The notes under the pieces are model-generated. The model ran no database searches. It saw only the letters and a program-made list of their open reading frames with translations, and was not told where the DNA came from. Below, one piece after another: positions 1 to 8,278 of a stretch of DNA of 41,573 nucleotides. Source of the stretch: Nitrosospira multiformis (GTDB taxonomy: Bacteria; Pseudomonadota; Gammaproteobacteria; Burkholderiales; Nitrosomonadaceae). The stretch is taken from contig NZ_FOCT01000020.1 of NCBI RefSeq assembly GCF_900110185.1, forward strand, positions 1 through 41,573, given 5' to 3'. The position numbers and the translations under genes were made by a program. Numbering within the stretch: position 1 is the first letter of the stretch; each line of letters starts with the position of its first letter.

Positions 1-154
1 TGGTACCACCTTTATTGCCTCTACCAGTACTTTACATACCCATAAGCCCGTAAAGACTACTCCCCGCCATACACTTAAGTCAAGCAGTTTGTCAGCAGTT
101 TGGAAGTGGGTACTTACTTCGCAAGAGGCTCTGGATTATTCTGGAATCGGCGGA

Positions 155-991
155 TTACCACCGTGACAATATTCCATCCAGTTGTTCCAGGGTTTCGTAA
201 TGAATCAGTATGGTTCCTTTACCCTTTTTCCCAGGCGTTATCACGACCTGCGCTCCGAGTTTTGCCGAGAAATTCTCCTGTAACCGTAGTAAATCACGGT
301 CGCGCTGTGGGTGATGTTTTACCACCGGATGTTCGATCTGATATACCAGCTTTTCTGTTTCACGTACTGAAAGCCCTTTATGTACTACAAGATTTGCCGT
401 CTCTATCTGCTTGGCCGCAGCGAGTGATAGCAATGCGCGAGCGTGCCCCATGTCGATCTTTCCCTGCATCAGCAGTTCCTGGACAGGCGCAGCCAGATTA
501 AGCAATCTCAGGAGATTGGAAACCGCGCTGCGCGAGCTTCCCAAAGCTTCGCTGGCAGCCTGGTGCGTCATGCCGAATTCCCTGATGAGCCTCTGGATTC
601 CCAGGGCTTCTTCCAGCGGGTTGAGATTTTCGCGTTGAATGTTCTCGATCAGTGACATCGCCAGCGCAGCCTCATCCGGGACCTCGCGGATCAGGGCGGG
701 CACCTCGCCCAATCCCGCCAGTTGCGCTGCACGCCAGCGGCGCTCGCCGGCGATAATTTCGTACTTCCCACCACCGACCGGCCGCACGAGTACTGGCTGC
801 ATCACACCCTGGGCCTTGATGGATTCCGCCAGTTCCCCCAGCGATTCCTTGTCCATGCGCGTACGCGGCTGGTATTTTCCCGGCTGCAGCAGCGAGACCT
901 TGATACTCTGAAGCGTCTCCTCCGAGACAGCGTTATCGCCGCTGCCCGCGAGCAATGCATCCAGCCCTCTCCCCAATCCTCTTACTTTCAT
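155..991 (-). CDS. parB: ParB chromosome-partition protein (parS-binding CTPase)
   Basis: ParB binds parS sites near the origin, loads as a CTP-dependent sliding clamp and is moved by ParA. The 278-residue protein starts with the typical short basic N-terminus (KVRGLGRGLDALL). It then has the ParB/Sulfiredoxin-like domain with the CTP-binding motif GERRWRAA near residue 82 and ENIQRENLNPLEEA just after. A helix-turn-helix for parS recognition follows (about 140-165, THQAASEALGSSRSAVSNLL), then the C-terminal dimerisation region. I chose the ATG at 991, which gives the usual family N-terminus; an in-frame ATG at 1012 would add seven residues. It lies a few bases downstream of parA and is surely in the same operon. 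Three parS sites lie about 3.6 kb upstream. Confidence 0.96.
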   Translation of the reverse strand: MKVRGLGRGLDALLAGSGDNAVSEETLQSIKVSLLQPGKYQPRTRMDKESLGELAESIKAQGVMQPVLVRPVGGGKYEIIAGERRWRAAQLAGLGEVPALIREVPDEAALAMSLIENIQRENLNPLEEALGIQRLIREFGMTHQAASEALGSSRSAVSNLLRLLNLAAPVQELLMQGKIDMGHARALLSLAAAKQIETANLVVHKGLSVRETEKLVYQIEHPVVKHHPQRDRDLLRLQENFSAKLGAQVVITPGKKGKGTILIHYETLEQLDGILSRW

Positions 992-1017
992 TTTTCTTTC
1001 ATCCGGCTTCATGTCTT

Positions 1018-1830
1018 CTAGGCTTCAAGTGTCTGTTGATACTGCTGGTCCGGCGTGGCGCTCTCCGGAAAGTATCGGATCAATATTTCACGCGCCAACG
1101 CCAGGTAAGCCTGCGTACCTTTGGATAATCTGTCATGGTACAACGCCGGAATACCAAAGCTGGGCGCCTCGGCTAATCGCACGTTACGGGGAATTACCGT
1201 ACGGTAGACCCGGTCTCCAAAGTACTGCTGCAACTGATCGGAAACCTGTTGTGCCAGAATATTGCGTGGATCGAACATGGTACGCAACAATCCCTCGATC
1301 TCCAGCTTGGAATTGAAGTGAGCGCGTACTTTCTTAATGGTATTGACGAGATCGCTCAATCCTTCGAGGGCGTAGTACTCGCACTGCATGGGGATCACCA
1401 CAGCCTCGGCTGCGCACAAGCCATTCAGCGTGAGCAGATTGAGCGCAGGTGGACAATCGATAAGAATAAAATCGTATTCCCGCTCGACTTCCCGCAAGGC
1501 TTCCCGCAGGCGTGTTTCCCGCCCCGGTAAGTCAATCAACTCTATTTCCGCCCCGGCAAGCTCGCGATTGGCGGGGAGCAGATCATATTTGCCACTGGGG
1601 GAGGACACTCTTACGTCCACCACGCCCATGCTTCCCAGCAGAACCTGATAGACCGTGTGCTCCAGCTGGCCTTTGTCTACACCGCTGCCCATCGTGGCGT
1701 TACCCTGCGGATCAAGGTCTATCAATAGCACCCGCCGCTGCACAGCTGCAAGGCTTGCCGCCAAATTGACGCTGGTAGTGGTTTTCCCTACCCCACCTTT
1801 TTGATTGGTTACTGCCAGAATTTTCGCCAT
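1018..1830 (-). CDS. parA: ParA chromosome-partition ATPase
   Basis: ParA is a Walker-type ATPase that forms a nucleoid-bound gradient and pulls ParB-parS complexes apart. The 270-residue protein begins MAKILAVTNQKGGVGKTT, with the deviant Walker A motif (KGGVGKTT, signature lysine). It continues with LLIDLDPQGN and the Walker B-like IDCPP segment. I chose the ATG at 1830 because AGGAG sits five bases upstream; a GTG at 1836 would add two residues. Its stop is a few bases before parB, and rsmG lies 78 bases upstream in the same direction, so rsmG-parA-parB may be one transcript. This is the chromosomal ParA type, with no N-terminal HTH. Confidence 0.97.
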   Translation of the reverse strand: MAKILAVTNQKGGVGKTTTSVNLAASLAAVQRRVLLIDLDPQGNATMGSGVDKGQLEHTVYQVLLGSMGVVDVRVSSPSGKYDLLPANRELAGAEIELIDLPGRETRLREALREVEREYDFILIDCPPALNLLTLNGLCAAEAVVIPMQCEYYALEGLSDLVNTIKKVRAHFNSKLEIEGLLRTMFDPRNILAQQVSDQLQQYFGDRVYRTVIPRNVRLAEAPSFGIPALYHDRLSKGTQAYLALAREILIRYFPESATPDQQYQQTLEA

Positions 1831-1908
1831 TGCCACTCCTAGAACCGAGATACCGGAAGCCGATCAATACGAGGTGAAACACTTGGCGAAAAGCCAAGGG
1901 ATCTTACT

Positions 1909-2559
1909 TTACCGTCCGGCACGCTTGAGCACAACCAGATGACGCTTCACCCTCAGACCGGGAATCGTTAGCAACAATATTTTGTCGACAATGAATGGCT
2001 CGGGTAACTGCGCAAGTTCTTCGTGGGGATATACGCCTTTCATCGCCACTAATCGCCCACAGCCAGTCCTTTGCTCCTCCCCCTGTGCGCACAAATGTCC
2101 CGCGAGCTTGACGAAGTCCGCCAGATCGGAAAAAGCGCGCGAAATAACGGTATTAAAGCCGGCGTTCGAACGGACGCTTTCCACGCGCTCGCCGATGACT
2201 TCCACATTTTCAAGCCCCAACTCAATCCGCGCCTGTTGCAGGAACGCGACTTTTTTGTGATTGCTTTCCACCAGCACCACGCGCCACTCCGGGCGGGCCA
2301 ACGCCACCGGGATTCCAGGAAGGCCGGCGCCGCTGCCCACATCAGCAACGCGCGGTCCGCCAATGTGCGGCAGAACAGCCAGGCTGTCCAGCACATGCAG
2401 CGAGAGCATCGCTTCCGGTTCACGCACTGCCGTCAGGTTGTGCACGCGGTTCCATTTCTGGATGAGCGCCAGATATTGCAGGAGGCGTGCCTGATTTGAT
2501 TCAGCAATAGATAGACCCAGCGCCGTGATTCCGTCAGCGAGTTGCGTAGCCGGATTCAT
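1909..2559 (-). CDS. rsmG: 16S rRNA (guanine-527-N7)-methyltransferase RsmG (GidB)
   Basis: RsmG methylates N7 of G527 in 16S rRNA using S-adenosylmethionine; loss gives low-level streptomycin resistance in several bacteria. The 216-residue protein has the N-terminal helix with [17 protein letters not shown]. The SAM-binding loop [16 protein letters not shown] follows around residue 70-85, then [14 protein letters not shown], and VISRAFSDL further on. The length is normal. Its ATG overlaps the mnmG stop by four bases (ATGA), so the two are translationally coupled as in most proteobacteria. Confidence 0.97.
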   Translation of the reverse strand: MNPATQLADGITALGLSIAESNQARLLQYLALIQKWNRVHNLTAVREPEAMLSLHVLDSLAVLPHIGGPRVADVGSGAGLPGIPVALARPEWRVVLVESNHKKVAFLQQARIELGLENVEVIGERVESVRSNAGFNTVISRAFSDLADFVKLAGHLCAQGEEQRTGCGRLVAMKGVYPHEELAQLPEPFIVDKILLLTIPGLRVKRHLVVLKRAGR

Positions 2560-4454
2560 GCGCTTTTCTTCGTATTCGCGCCGGAAAAACCGCGCTTGAC
2601 ATGCACCAGCAATAGCGAAATTGCTGCCGGCGTGATCCCGGAAATGCGGGATGCCTGACCTGCCGTTTCAGGCTTGAACTGATTAAGTTTCTGCTGGACT
2701 TCATTCGAAAGGCCGCGCACGGTTTTATAATCCAGGTCCTGCGGCAGGCGAATGTCTTCATAATAAGCATTCCGTGCCACTTCATCTTTCTGGCGCTCGA
2801 TGTATCCCTGATACTTCGCCTGGATTTCGACCTGCTCCGCCGCTGCGAGATCGGCAACAGGTTCGCCTGCGCCGGGCAGTGTCATGAGTTCGGCGTACGA
2901 CACATTGGGCCGGCGCAACAAATCATGCAGAGAGCACTCATGCTCGATGTTTTTCCCGATGACACGCAATGCATCGGTTTCGGAAAGGCTCTTCGGGCTG
3001 AGCCACGTGGTCTTCAGCCGGTTTTGCTCTTGAGCGATAACCTCTTGTTTGGTATTGAACGCCATCCAGCGCGCGTCATCCACCACCCCTAGCCTGCGCC
3101 CGGCTTCGGTGAGACGGAGATCGGCGTTATCCTCCCGCAATTGCAACCGGTATTCCGCGCGGCTGGTGAACATGCGATAGGGCTCCGTAACACCTCGGGT
3201 AATGAGATCGTCTACCAGGACGCCCAAATAGGCTTCATCCCGGCGCGGGCACCACGGTTCCCTATCCTGCGTTTTTAGCGCAGCGTTGATCCCCGCCAGC
3301 AACCCCTGCGCTGCGGCTTCTTCATAACCCGTGGTGCCATTGATCTGCCCCGCGAAAAACAAGCCTTCGATCATCCTGGTTTCAAGCGAGCTTTTCAGGG
3401 CACGCGGATCAAAATAATCATATTCGATCGCATATCCGGGTCGGGTGATATGGGCGTTTTCCAATCCTTTGATTGAGCGCACCAGCCTGACCTGCATGTC
3501 GAAGGGGAGGCTCGTGGAGATTCCGTTGGGGTACACCTCGTGGGTCGTGAGACCCTCCGGTTCGAGAAAAATCTGATGCGATTCCTTGGCGGAAAAGCGC
3601 ACGACCTTATCCTCGATAGAGGGACAATAACGAGGTCCGATACCCTCGATCGCGCCGGAGAATAGAGGGGAGCGATCCAGCCCGCCGCGAATAATATCAT
3701 GCGTCTGGCTGTTGGTATGCGTGATCCAGCAAGACACCTGCTTCGGATGGGAAGCAGCATTGCCCATAAAGGAAAAAACGGGCACAGGGGCGTCGCCGGG
3801 TTGAGCGGCAACAACAGAATAATCGATGGTACGACCATCTATCCGCGGCGGCGTCCCTGTTTTCAGCCGCCCGACAGGAAGCTTCAATTCGCGCAGGCGT
3901 CCCGCAAGACTGTTGGATGGAAGGTCCCCCGCCCGCCCGGCTTGAAAATTTGCCGACCCTACGTGAGCCAGGCCTGCCAGAAAGGTTCCGGCGGTAAGAA
4001 TTACAGCACGCGCATTGAAGTGGATGCCAAGCTGTGTGACAACCCCGGCCACCCGCTCACCCTCAAGCACGAGATCGTCCACCCCTTGCTGGAACAGCCA
4101 GAGATTCGGCTGATTTTCCAACCGCTGCCGGATCGCTTGGCGGTAGAGGACCCGATCAGCCTGGGCGCGTGTTGCGCGTACCGCAGGTCCTTTGCGCGAG
4201 TTGAGAATGCGAAACTGTATGCCCGCCTCATCCGCTGCCTCTGCCATCACGCCTCCAAGCGCATCGATTTCCTTCACCAGATGCCCTTTGCCGATCCCGC
4301 CTATGGAAGGGTTGCACGACATCTGCCCCAAGGTTTCGATATTGTGTGATAGCAATAGTGTCTTTTGCCCCATGCGAGCGGCAGCGAGCGCCGCTTCGGT
4401 ACCGGCATGGCCACCGCCTATAACTATTACATCGAATATTTCAGGAACAGTCAT
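2556..4454 (-). CDS. mnmG: tRNA uridine 5-carboxymethylaminomethyl modification enzyme MnmG (GidA)
   Basis: MnmG is the FAD/NADH enzyme that, with MnmE (present here at 6842-8200), installs the cmnm5 group on U34 of certain tRNAs. The 632-residue protein opens with the dinucleotide-binding motif [15 protein letters not shown] (GGGHAG at residues 13-18). It contains the family signatures [24 protein letters not shown] and LKTGTPPRI, and ends in the GidA-associated domain. I chose the ATG at 4454; the open frame runs 15 codons further to 4499 but those residues are not family-like. No clear Shine-Dalgarno sequence precedes it. The parS sites lie just upstream. Confidence 0.97.
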   Translation of the reverse strand: MTVPEIFDVIVIGGGHAGTEAALAAARMGQKTLLLSHNIETLGQMSCNPSIGGIGKGHLVKEIDALGGVMAEAADEAGIQFRILNSRKGPAVRATRAQADRVLYRQAIRQRLENQPNLWLFQQGVDDLVLEGERVAGVVTQLGIHFNARAVILTAGTFLAGLAHVGSANFQAGRAGDLPSNSLAGRLRELKLPVGRLKTGTPPRIDGRTIDYSVVAAQPGDAPVPVFSFMGNAASHPKQVSCWITHTNSQTHDIIRGGLDRSPLFSGAIEGIGPRYCPSIEDKVVRFSAKESHQIFLEPEGLTTHEVYPNGISTSLPFDMQVRLVRSIKGLENAHITRPGYAIEYDYFDPRALKSSLETRMIEGLFFAGQINGTTGYEEAAAQGLLAGINAALKTQDREPWCPRRDEAYLGVLVDDLITRGVTEPYRMFTSRAEYRLQLREDNADLRLTEAGRRLGVVDDARWMAFNTKQEVIAQEQNRLKTTWLSPKSLSETDALRVIGKNIEHECSLHDLLRRPNVSYAELMTLPGAGEPVADLAAAEQVEIQAKYQGYIERQKDEVARNAYYEDIRLPQDLDYKTVRGLSNEVQQKLNQFKPETAGQASRISGITPAAISLLLVHVKRGFSGANTKKSA

Positions 4455-4568
4455 GGAAGCAATCGGGCAAAAATGAATTCTATTGAGAGTGGCGCCCATT
4501 TTACGGCAAAACGTGGGGCCATGTAAGAATCATGGAGAGGTCTTGCGGTGAAGGAACGCCGGTCTCTT

Positions 4569-4584
4569 TGTTTCACGTGAAACA
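4569..4584. promoter_or_regulatory. parS: parS site 1
   Basis: A perfect 16-base palindrome TGTTTCACGTGAAACA, identical to the widely conserved bacterial parS sequence bound by ParB. It lies upstream of mnmG, close to parAB. Confidence 0.95.
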
Positions 4585-4596
4585 GTTTTATTTTGT

Positions 4597-4612
4597 TGTT
4601 CCACGTGAAACA
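4597..4612. promoter_or_regulatory. parS: parS site 2
   Basis: TGTTCCACGTGAAACA, a one-base variant at the degenerate fifth position of the parS consensus. It lies exactly 28 bases after site 1 and is missing from copy B of the duplication. Confidence 0.88.
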
Positions 4613-4901
4613 ACAGCTAATGGGAAACCCGCAGGGGAAAATCGAAAGGCAGGGGAACTACACCCAATAATCCAGTACCGAGATGATTGAGGAAGGTGAC
4701 AGAGGGCCCTCTCGCTAATTGAGCATCTTCTGGCGGGAAGCGAAATCGCCGCACACACAGAGTGATGCCCCCGTGACCCGGGCACCGCCGCCGCTTTAAC
4801 TAGTAGTCCGGAATCGCCGACGTCTATCCGGCAATATCGATCCAGGAAGGTGCAAATACCATACCAGCAGTTGCTTGCGACGGAACCCATACGACGGTGG
4901 A

Positions 4902-5225
4902 TAAGAATCATGGCGAGGTCTTGCGGTGAAGAAACGCCGGTCTCTTTGTTTCACGTGAAACAACAGCTAATGGGAAACCCGCAGGGAGAAGTCGAAAGGC
5001 AGAGGAATTACACCTAATAACCGAGTACCGAAACGATTGAGGAAGATGACAGAAGGTCCTCCCGCTAATTGAGTATCTTCTGGCGCGAATGTTGGAATCG
5101 CCGTGCAGGATGATGCGCGCCTGTAGTCAGTCCACGCTGCCGCTTTAACCAGGAGCGTCGATCCAGTAAGGGTGCAAATACAATACCAGCAGCTGCTCGC
5201 TGCGAAACACATACAGCGGTAGAAA
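4902..5225. repeat. Tandem duplication, copy B (carries one parS site)
   Basis: The diverged second copy of the unit at 4524-4901. The first ~80 bases are nearly identical apart from a 28-base absence just after the parS site. Similarity then decays, with further indels around 5090-5160. It ends with GGTAGAAACATTAATGG, a degraded match to the start of the unit, as if a third copy began there. Confidence 0.78.
4947..4962. promoter_or_regulatory. parS: parS site 3
   Basis: A perfect TGTTTCACGTGAAACA, in copy B of the duplicated unit, 378 bases after site 1. Confidence 0.95.
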
Positions 5226-5236
5226 CATTAATGGTC

Positions 5237-6526
5237 TTGGTAGATTCCCTTACCCCGCTTAAAATTGAACCTGTTTCGATCTGCACTAACCACTAAAACT
5301 TCTTGTTCAATTGCTGGGGCCTTTCCAGCCTCTCCATCGAGATCTGGTTCCAGCCTATACCTATGCCTTAACTCATCCAAAATAATCGATTACAGAGCTT
5401 CTACGCTTGCCGCTTTTTTGGGCAACCGACGAATATTTCCTTTAATCCGAGCGAATGAAGGTAACTATGGAGTACCTCGCTCTCCCCTGGGGTCAGGTTA
5501 TGCTGCCGGGACAGTCCGAAACTGTACTCGCTCGCTTGCCAGTATCAAAGCGATGCAGTAGACGAGATCTATCGACCAAACAAGTCCTGTTGCCTCCATG
5601 CATCGGCTCTCCGATACATCGAAGTCCAGGGCGAACTCGTCAGGGGCTGTGTGAACGGAACTCAGAAAACTTACGAATGACCCTTTGTATCGCTCAGGAT
5701 ACTCATCCAGTCGTACTGCCGTTTCTCTAGGCGGTATTTAATACCTAAGTTCAGGCCGTTATCAGATGCGGCCACGATTGTTCAACAACGTGACGACGCA
5801 TTACTTATTCGGATCTTCACGATCTAGGTACAAGAGACGCAGCCTCTACTGCCGACCCACCGACCCACCCCCGTTGCTGCTCACCTCTCCGCGCCAAAAT
5901 CCTTGATCCAAGCTTCTTCATCGGCGGAAACCCGATTATTTCTCAAGTAACATCTACCATTCGGGCGACCTTCCCTAGAACGGGTCTGAAAAACAGATTC
6001 CAGGAGGTTTACGTGCATCCCTCGGTCCATTTCCATGGCACGGAATCCAGACGGCCATATAGTGACTCACAAGTAATATACGGATTTGCGAGTTCGGGGC
6101 TTAACAACCGGATCGCCTGCTTGCTCAACCACACCGGCAACACCTCCCAACCCTATCATGCTGAAACGCTTGGCCGATGACAGCCTTCGGAGCATCTCGC
6201 GGTAAATCTGCTTCTTACGTCTGCTCATTCGATACCTCCTCGACTTGGAGTACCGGCAACTTGAGCGACGTTTGCTCCTGCCGTACTTCTCCTTATTTTT
6301 TTAAGAGGCTTGTTCCCACGAGAGTGGCTGCCTGTACTTTTGAAAAATATGTACTACCATGAAATTAATCCACCGCTACGGAGTGCTCCACTTCGGGGAT
6401 TCGATAAAAAGGCCGCACAGTATAGGCCGTGCTTGAACTGGGGCTATCTGCTGCATAGGATCGATTGCAACCTATACAGCTAATCAAGTTCGATAACGCA
6501 GAAAATCTGATGAGAAGGAGGCGAAG
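5237..6526. other. Gene-poor stretch between the parS repeats and the 93-residue membrane protein gene
   Basis: About 1.3 kb without a convincing gene. Open frames exist on both strands (for example 5455-5730 plus), but none has a recognisable protein, a good ribosome-binding site and sensible composition together. The best coding candidate is the small minus-strand ORF at 6067-6228, listed separately. I saw no tRNA, no insertion-sequence ends and no cluster of DnaA boxes. It could be decayed coding DNA or structural DNA next to the centromere-like parS sites. Confidence 0.6.
6067..6228 (-). CDS. Possible small basic protein, 53 residues
   Basis: An ORF starting ATG at 6228 with a near-ideal ribosome-binding site (AGGAGG, six bases upstream). 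The product starts MSRRKKQIYREMLRRLSSAK, continues with a short glycine/valine-rich segment (MIGLGGVAGVV) and ends KSVYYL. It is strongly basic at the N-terminus. I do not recognise it. The frame is open upstream as well, back to a TAA near 6300, but without a better start. A plus-strand GTG ORF at 6013-6180, which also has AGGAGG, overlaps most of it, so at most one is likely real. It could also be a fragment of a decayed gene. Confidence 0.28.
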   Translation of the reverse strand: MSRRKKQIYREMLRRLSSAKRFSMIGLGGVAGVVEQAGDPVVKPRTRKSVYYL

Positions 6527-6808
6527 ATGAATCCACACTCGACTGGCAGGGCAAACTGGTTGTTCAGCGGGCTAGCGCTCGGTGCGCTCACCATGTTTCT
6601 CCTTGATCCCGCTAAAGGCAGACGCCGCCGTGCATTGGCAAAAGACAAGATATACAGCGCTGGCGTTAAAACTCGTAAGCGCATTGATGCAAAGTCACGC
6701 GATTTGGCTAACCGGGCGAAAGGATTGCGCGCGGAGGCACGTCATATGATGTCCACCGACGATAACCGCGGCGAGAACAAGGCAAGCGAGAGTCAGCCTG
6801 AAACTTGA
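6527..6808 (+). CDS. Small membrane-anchored YtxH-like protein
   Basis: A 93-residue protein with one N-terminal membrane segment (about 12-27, LFSGLALGALTMFLLDP). A positively charged stretch follows (KGRRRRALAKDK), then a hydrophilic, probably helical tail rich in Arg, Lys and Ala. This LDP-x-x-GRRRRA arrangement after a glycine-rich helix is common in small bacterial envelope proteins and at the N-terminus of some BON-domain proteins; here no BON domain follows. The start is supported by AAGGAGG a few bases upstream. It is convergent with mnmE, whose stop lies 33 bases away. Function unknown; the RR-rich stretch suggests a cytoplasmic tail. Confidence 0.8.
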   Translation: MNPHSTGRANWLFSGLALGALTMFLLDPAKGRRRRALAKDKIYSAGVKTRKRIDAKSRDLANRAKGLRAEARHMMSTDDNRGENKASESQPET

Positions 6809-6841
6809 GCGGGAGGAGATTCGCAAGAACGGGAGGTTCTG

Positions 6842-8200
6842 CTACTTTCCTATGCAGAAGCTGGAAAAAATTTTGCCCAGCAGGTCGTCCGCGCTGAATT
6901 CACCGGTAATCGACGATAAAGCCAGCTGGGCAAGCCGCAGTTCCTCAGCAAGAAGCTCGACCTGATCCATGCTGTTTGCCAGCGCACAAGCAGCTTCGAG
7001 ATGTGTCTGGGCAGCTGTCAATGCAGAAAGATGACGTTGGCGGGCCATAAAGACTCCTTCTCCTGCTGATGGCTGCCACCCTATCATTTCCAGGAGTCTT
7101 TGCTGCAGTAACCCGATGCCCGCACCCGTTTTAGCGGAAACCCAGATGTCTGTGGTGGCTGTGGCGGTGGATATGTTGGAATTGGGTGCTGATTCGAGCA
7201 GGTCGGTTTTGTTATGGACGACAATGAGTCGCAAACCCGGGGGAAGCGAGGCGAGTATGGCTCGATCTTCTGGCGTTATTCCCACTCGGCTATCCACAAG
7301 CAGCAGAACGATACTTGCTTTATCGATCGTGGAGCGCGTCCGCGCCATACCCATTTTTTCGATCGCATCCTCCGTCTCCCGCAAGCCGGCGGTATCCAGA
7401 AGGTGCAAGGGCACACCTTCAATCTCTATAACCTGACGGATAACGTCCCGTGTCGTGCCCGGAATTTCCGTAACGATAGCAACTTCTTCTCCGGCGAGAC
7501 GATTGAGGAGACTGGATTTTCCAACATTCGGCTGCCCGACCAAAGCAATCCATATTCCTTCCCGCAGCAGGCTACCTTGCCGGGCCGAGCTGAGCACCTG
7601 CTCAAGCTGGTGCCGGATGTGCTCCAATCTGACTTCCAGCTCCCTTCCGGAAATGAACTCAATTTCTTCTTCCGAAAAATCAAATGAAGCCTCCACCAGC
7701 ATTCTAAGGTCAGTAAGCGCTTGCACCGAAACATGAATGGCGTTGGAAAATTCACCTTGAAGGGAACGGATGGCGCAGCGGGCAGCTTCCTCGGTACTGG
7801 CGTCAATAAGGTCCGCGACGCTTTCAGCCTGCGCCAGATCAAGCTTGTTATTCAGGAATGCACGCAGGGTAAACTCCCCTGGTTGCGCCAGCCGCGCGCC
7901 AGCAGAAAGGCAACTCACCAGCAACAGGTTCATGACTGCAGGGCCGCCGTGTCCTTGCAGCTCCAGAACCTCTTCTCCGGTATAGGACTGGGGAGCGGGA
8001 AAGTAGAGCGCTATGCCCTGATCGATAACGCGACCATTTCCGTCGCGAAATCGGGTGAGGCTGGCGCGCCGGGGTTCCGGCACAAAACCTATGACCTTGA
8101 GAGCGAGCGATTGCAGGTTTCTGCCGGAAACACGCACCACTCCGATACCTCCCCGGCCTGGGGGCGTTGCAATCGCGGCAATCACATCAGAACGAGTCAT
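6842..8200 (-). CDS. mnmE: tRNA modification GTPase MnmE (TrmE)
   Basis: MnmE is the GTPase partner of MnmG in making cmnm5U34 of tRNA. The 452-residue protein has the N-terminal formyl-tetrahydrofolate-binding domain ([20 protein letters not shown] at the start) and a helical domain. Its inserted G domain carries [12 protein letters not shown] (P-loop), TTRD (switch I region), DTAGLRE and NKTD. It ends in the conserved C-terminal CIGK with the catalytic cysteine. I chose the ATG at 8200, since the longer open frame to 8266 adds 22 unconserved residues. It follows yidC in the same direction at close spacing. Confidence 0.97.
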   Translation of the reverse strand: MTRSDVIAAIATPPGRGGIGVVRVSGRNLQSLALKVIGFVPEPRRASLTRFRDGNGRVIDQGIALYFPAPQSYTGEEVLELQGHGGPAVMNLLLVSCLSAGARLAQPGEFTLRAFLNNKLDLAQAESVADLIDASTEEAARCAIRSLQGEFSNAIHVSVQALTDLRMLVEASFDFSEEEIEFISGRELEVRLEHIRHQLEQVLSSARQGSLLREGIWIALVGQPNVGKSSLLNRLAGEEVAIVTEIPGTTRDVIRQVIEIEGVPLHLLDTAGLRETEDAIEKMGMARTRSTIDKASIVLLLVDSRVGITPEDRAILASLPPGLRLIVVHNKTDLLESAPNSNISTATATTDIWVSAKTGAGIGLLQQRLLEMIGWQPSAGEGVFMARQRHLSALTAAQTHLEAACALANSMDQVELLAEELRLAQLALSSITGEFSADDLLGKIFSSFCIGK

Positions 8201-8278
8201 CCTGAGTTCGATGCCAACCCCGCGTATGAAGACGGAAAGGGAGGGGAGTCGGATCCGGTCCGGCAATTCCCCTGATCA

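Larger units (their letters stand above)
4524..4901. repeat. Tandem duplication, copy A (carries two parS sites)
   Basis: This unit begins TAAGAATCATGG and contains TCTTGCGGTGAAG, two parS sites, CAGCTAATGGGAAACCCGCAGG and GTGCAAATACCATACCAGCAG. The same blocks recur in the same order in copy B at 4902-5225, with substitutions and small indels. It ends where the second TAAGAATCATGG begins. Reading frames differ between the copies, so the conserved part is not a protein. Confidence 0.8.

Noticed and set aside
1874..1881. A parS-like half-site GTGAAACA upstream of parA.
   Set aside because: Only half matches; the other half is unrelated, so it is not counted as a parS site.
4588..5212. Two minus-strand open frames (4588-4911, 4967-5212) that look partly alike.
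   Set aside because: Their likeness comes from the duplicated DNA; the copies are in different frames in places and have no recognisable protein.
5455..5730. Plus-strand 91-residue open frame in the gap.
   Set aside because: No recognisable product, no good ribosome-binding site, odd composition and a similarly open reverse strand.
6013..6180. Plus-strand GTG ORF after AGGAGG.
   Set aside because: It overlaps the basic minus-strand ORF with an equally good signal; its residues look random (His, Ser and Asn rich).
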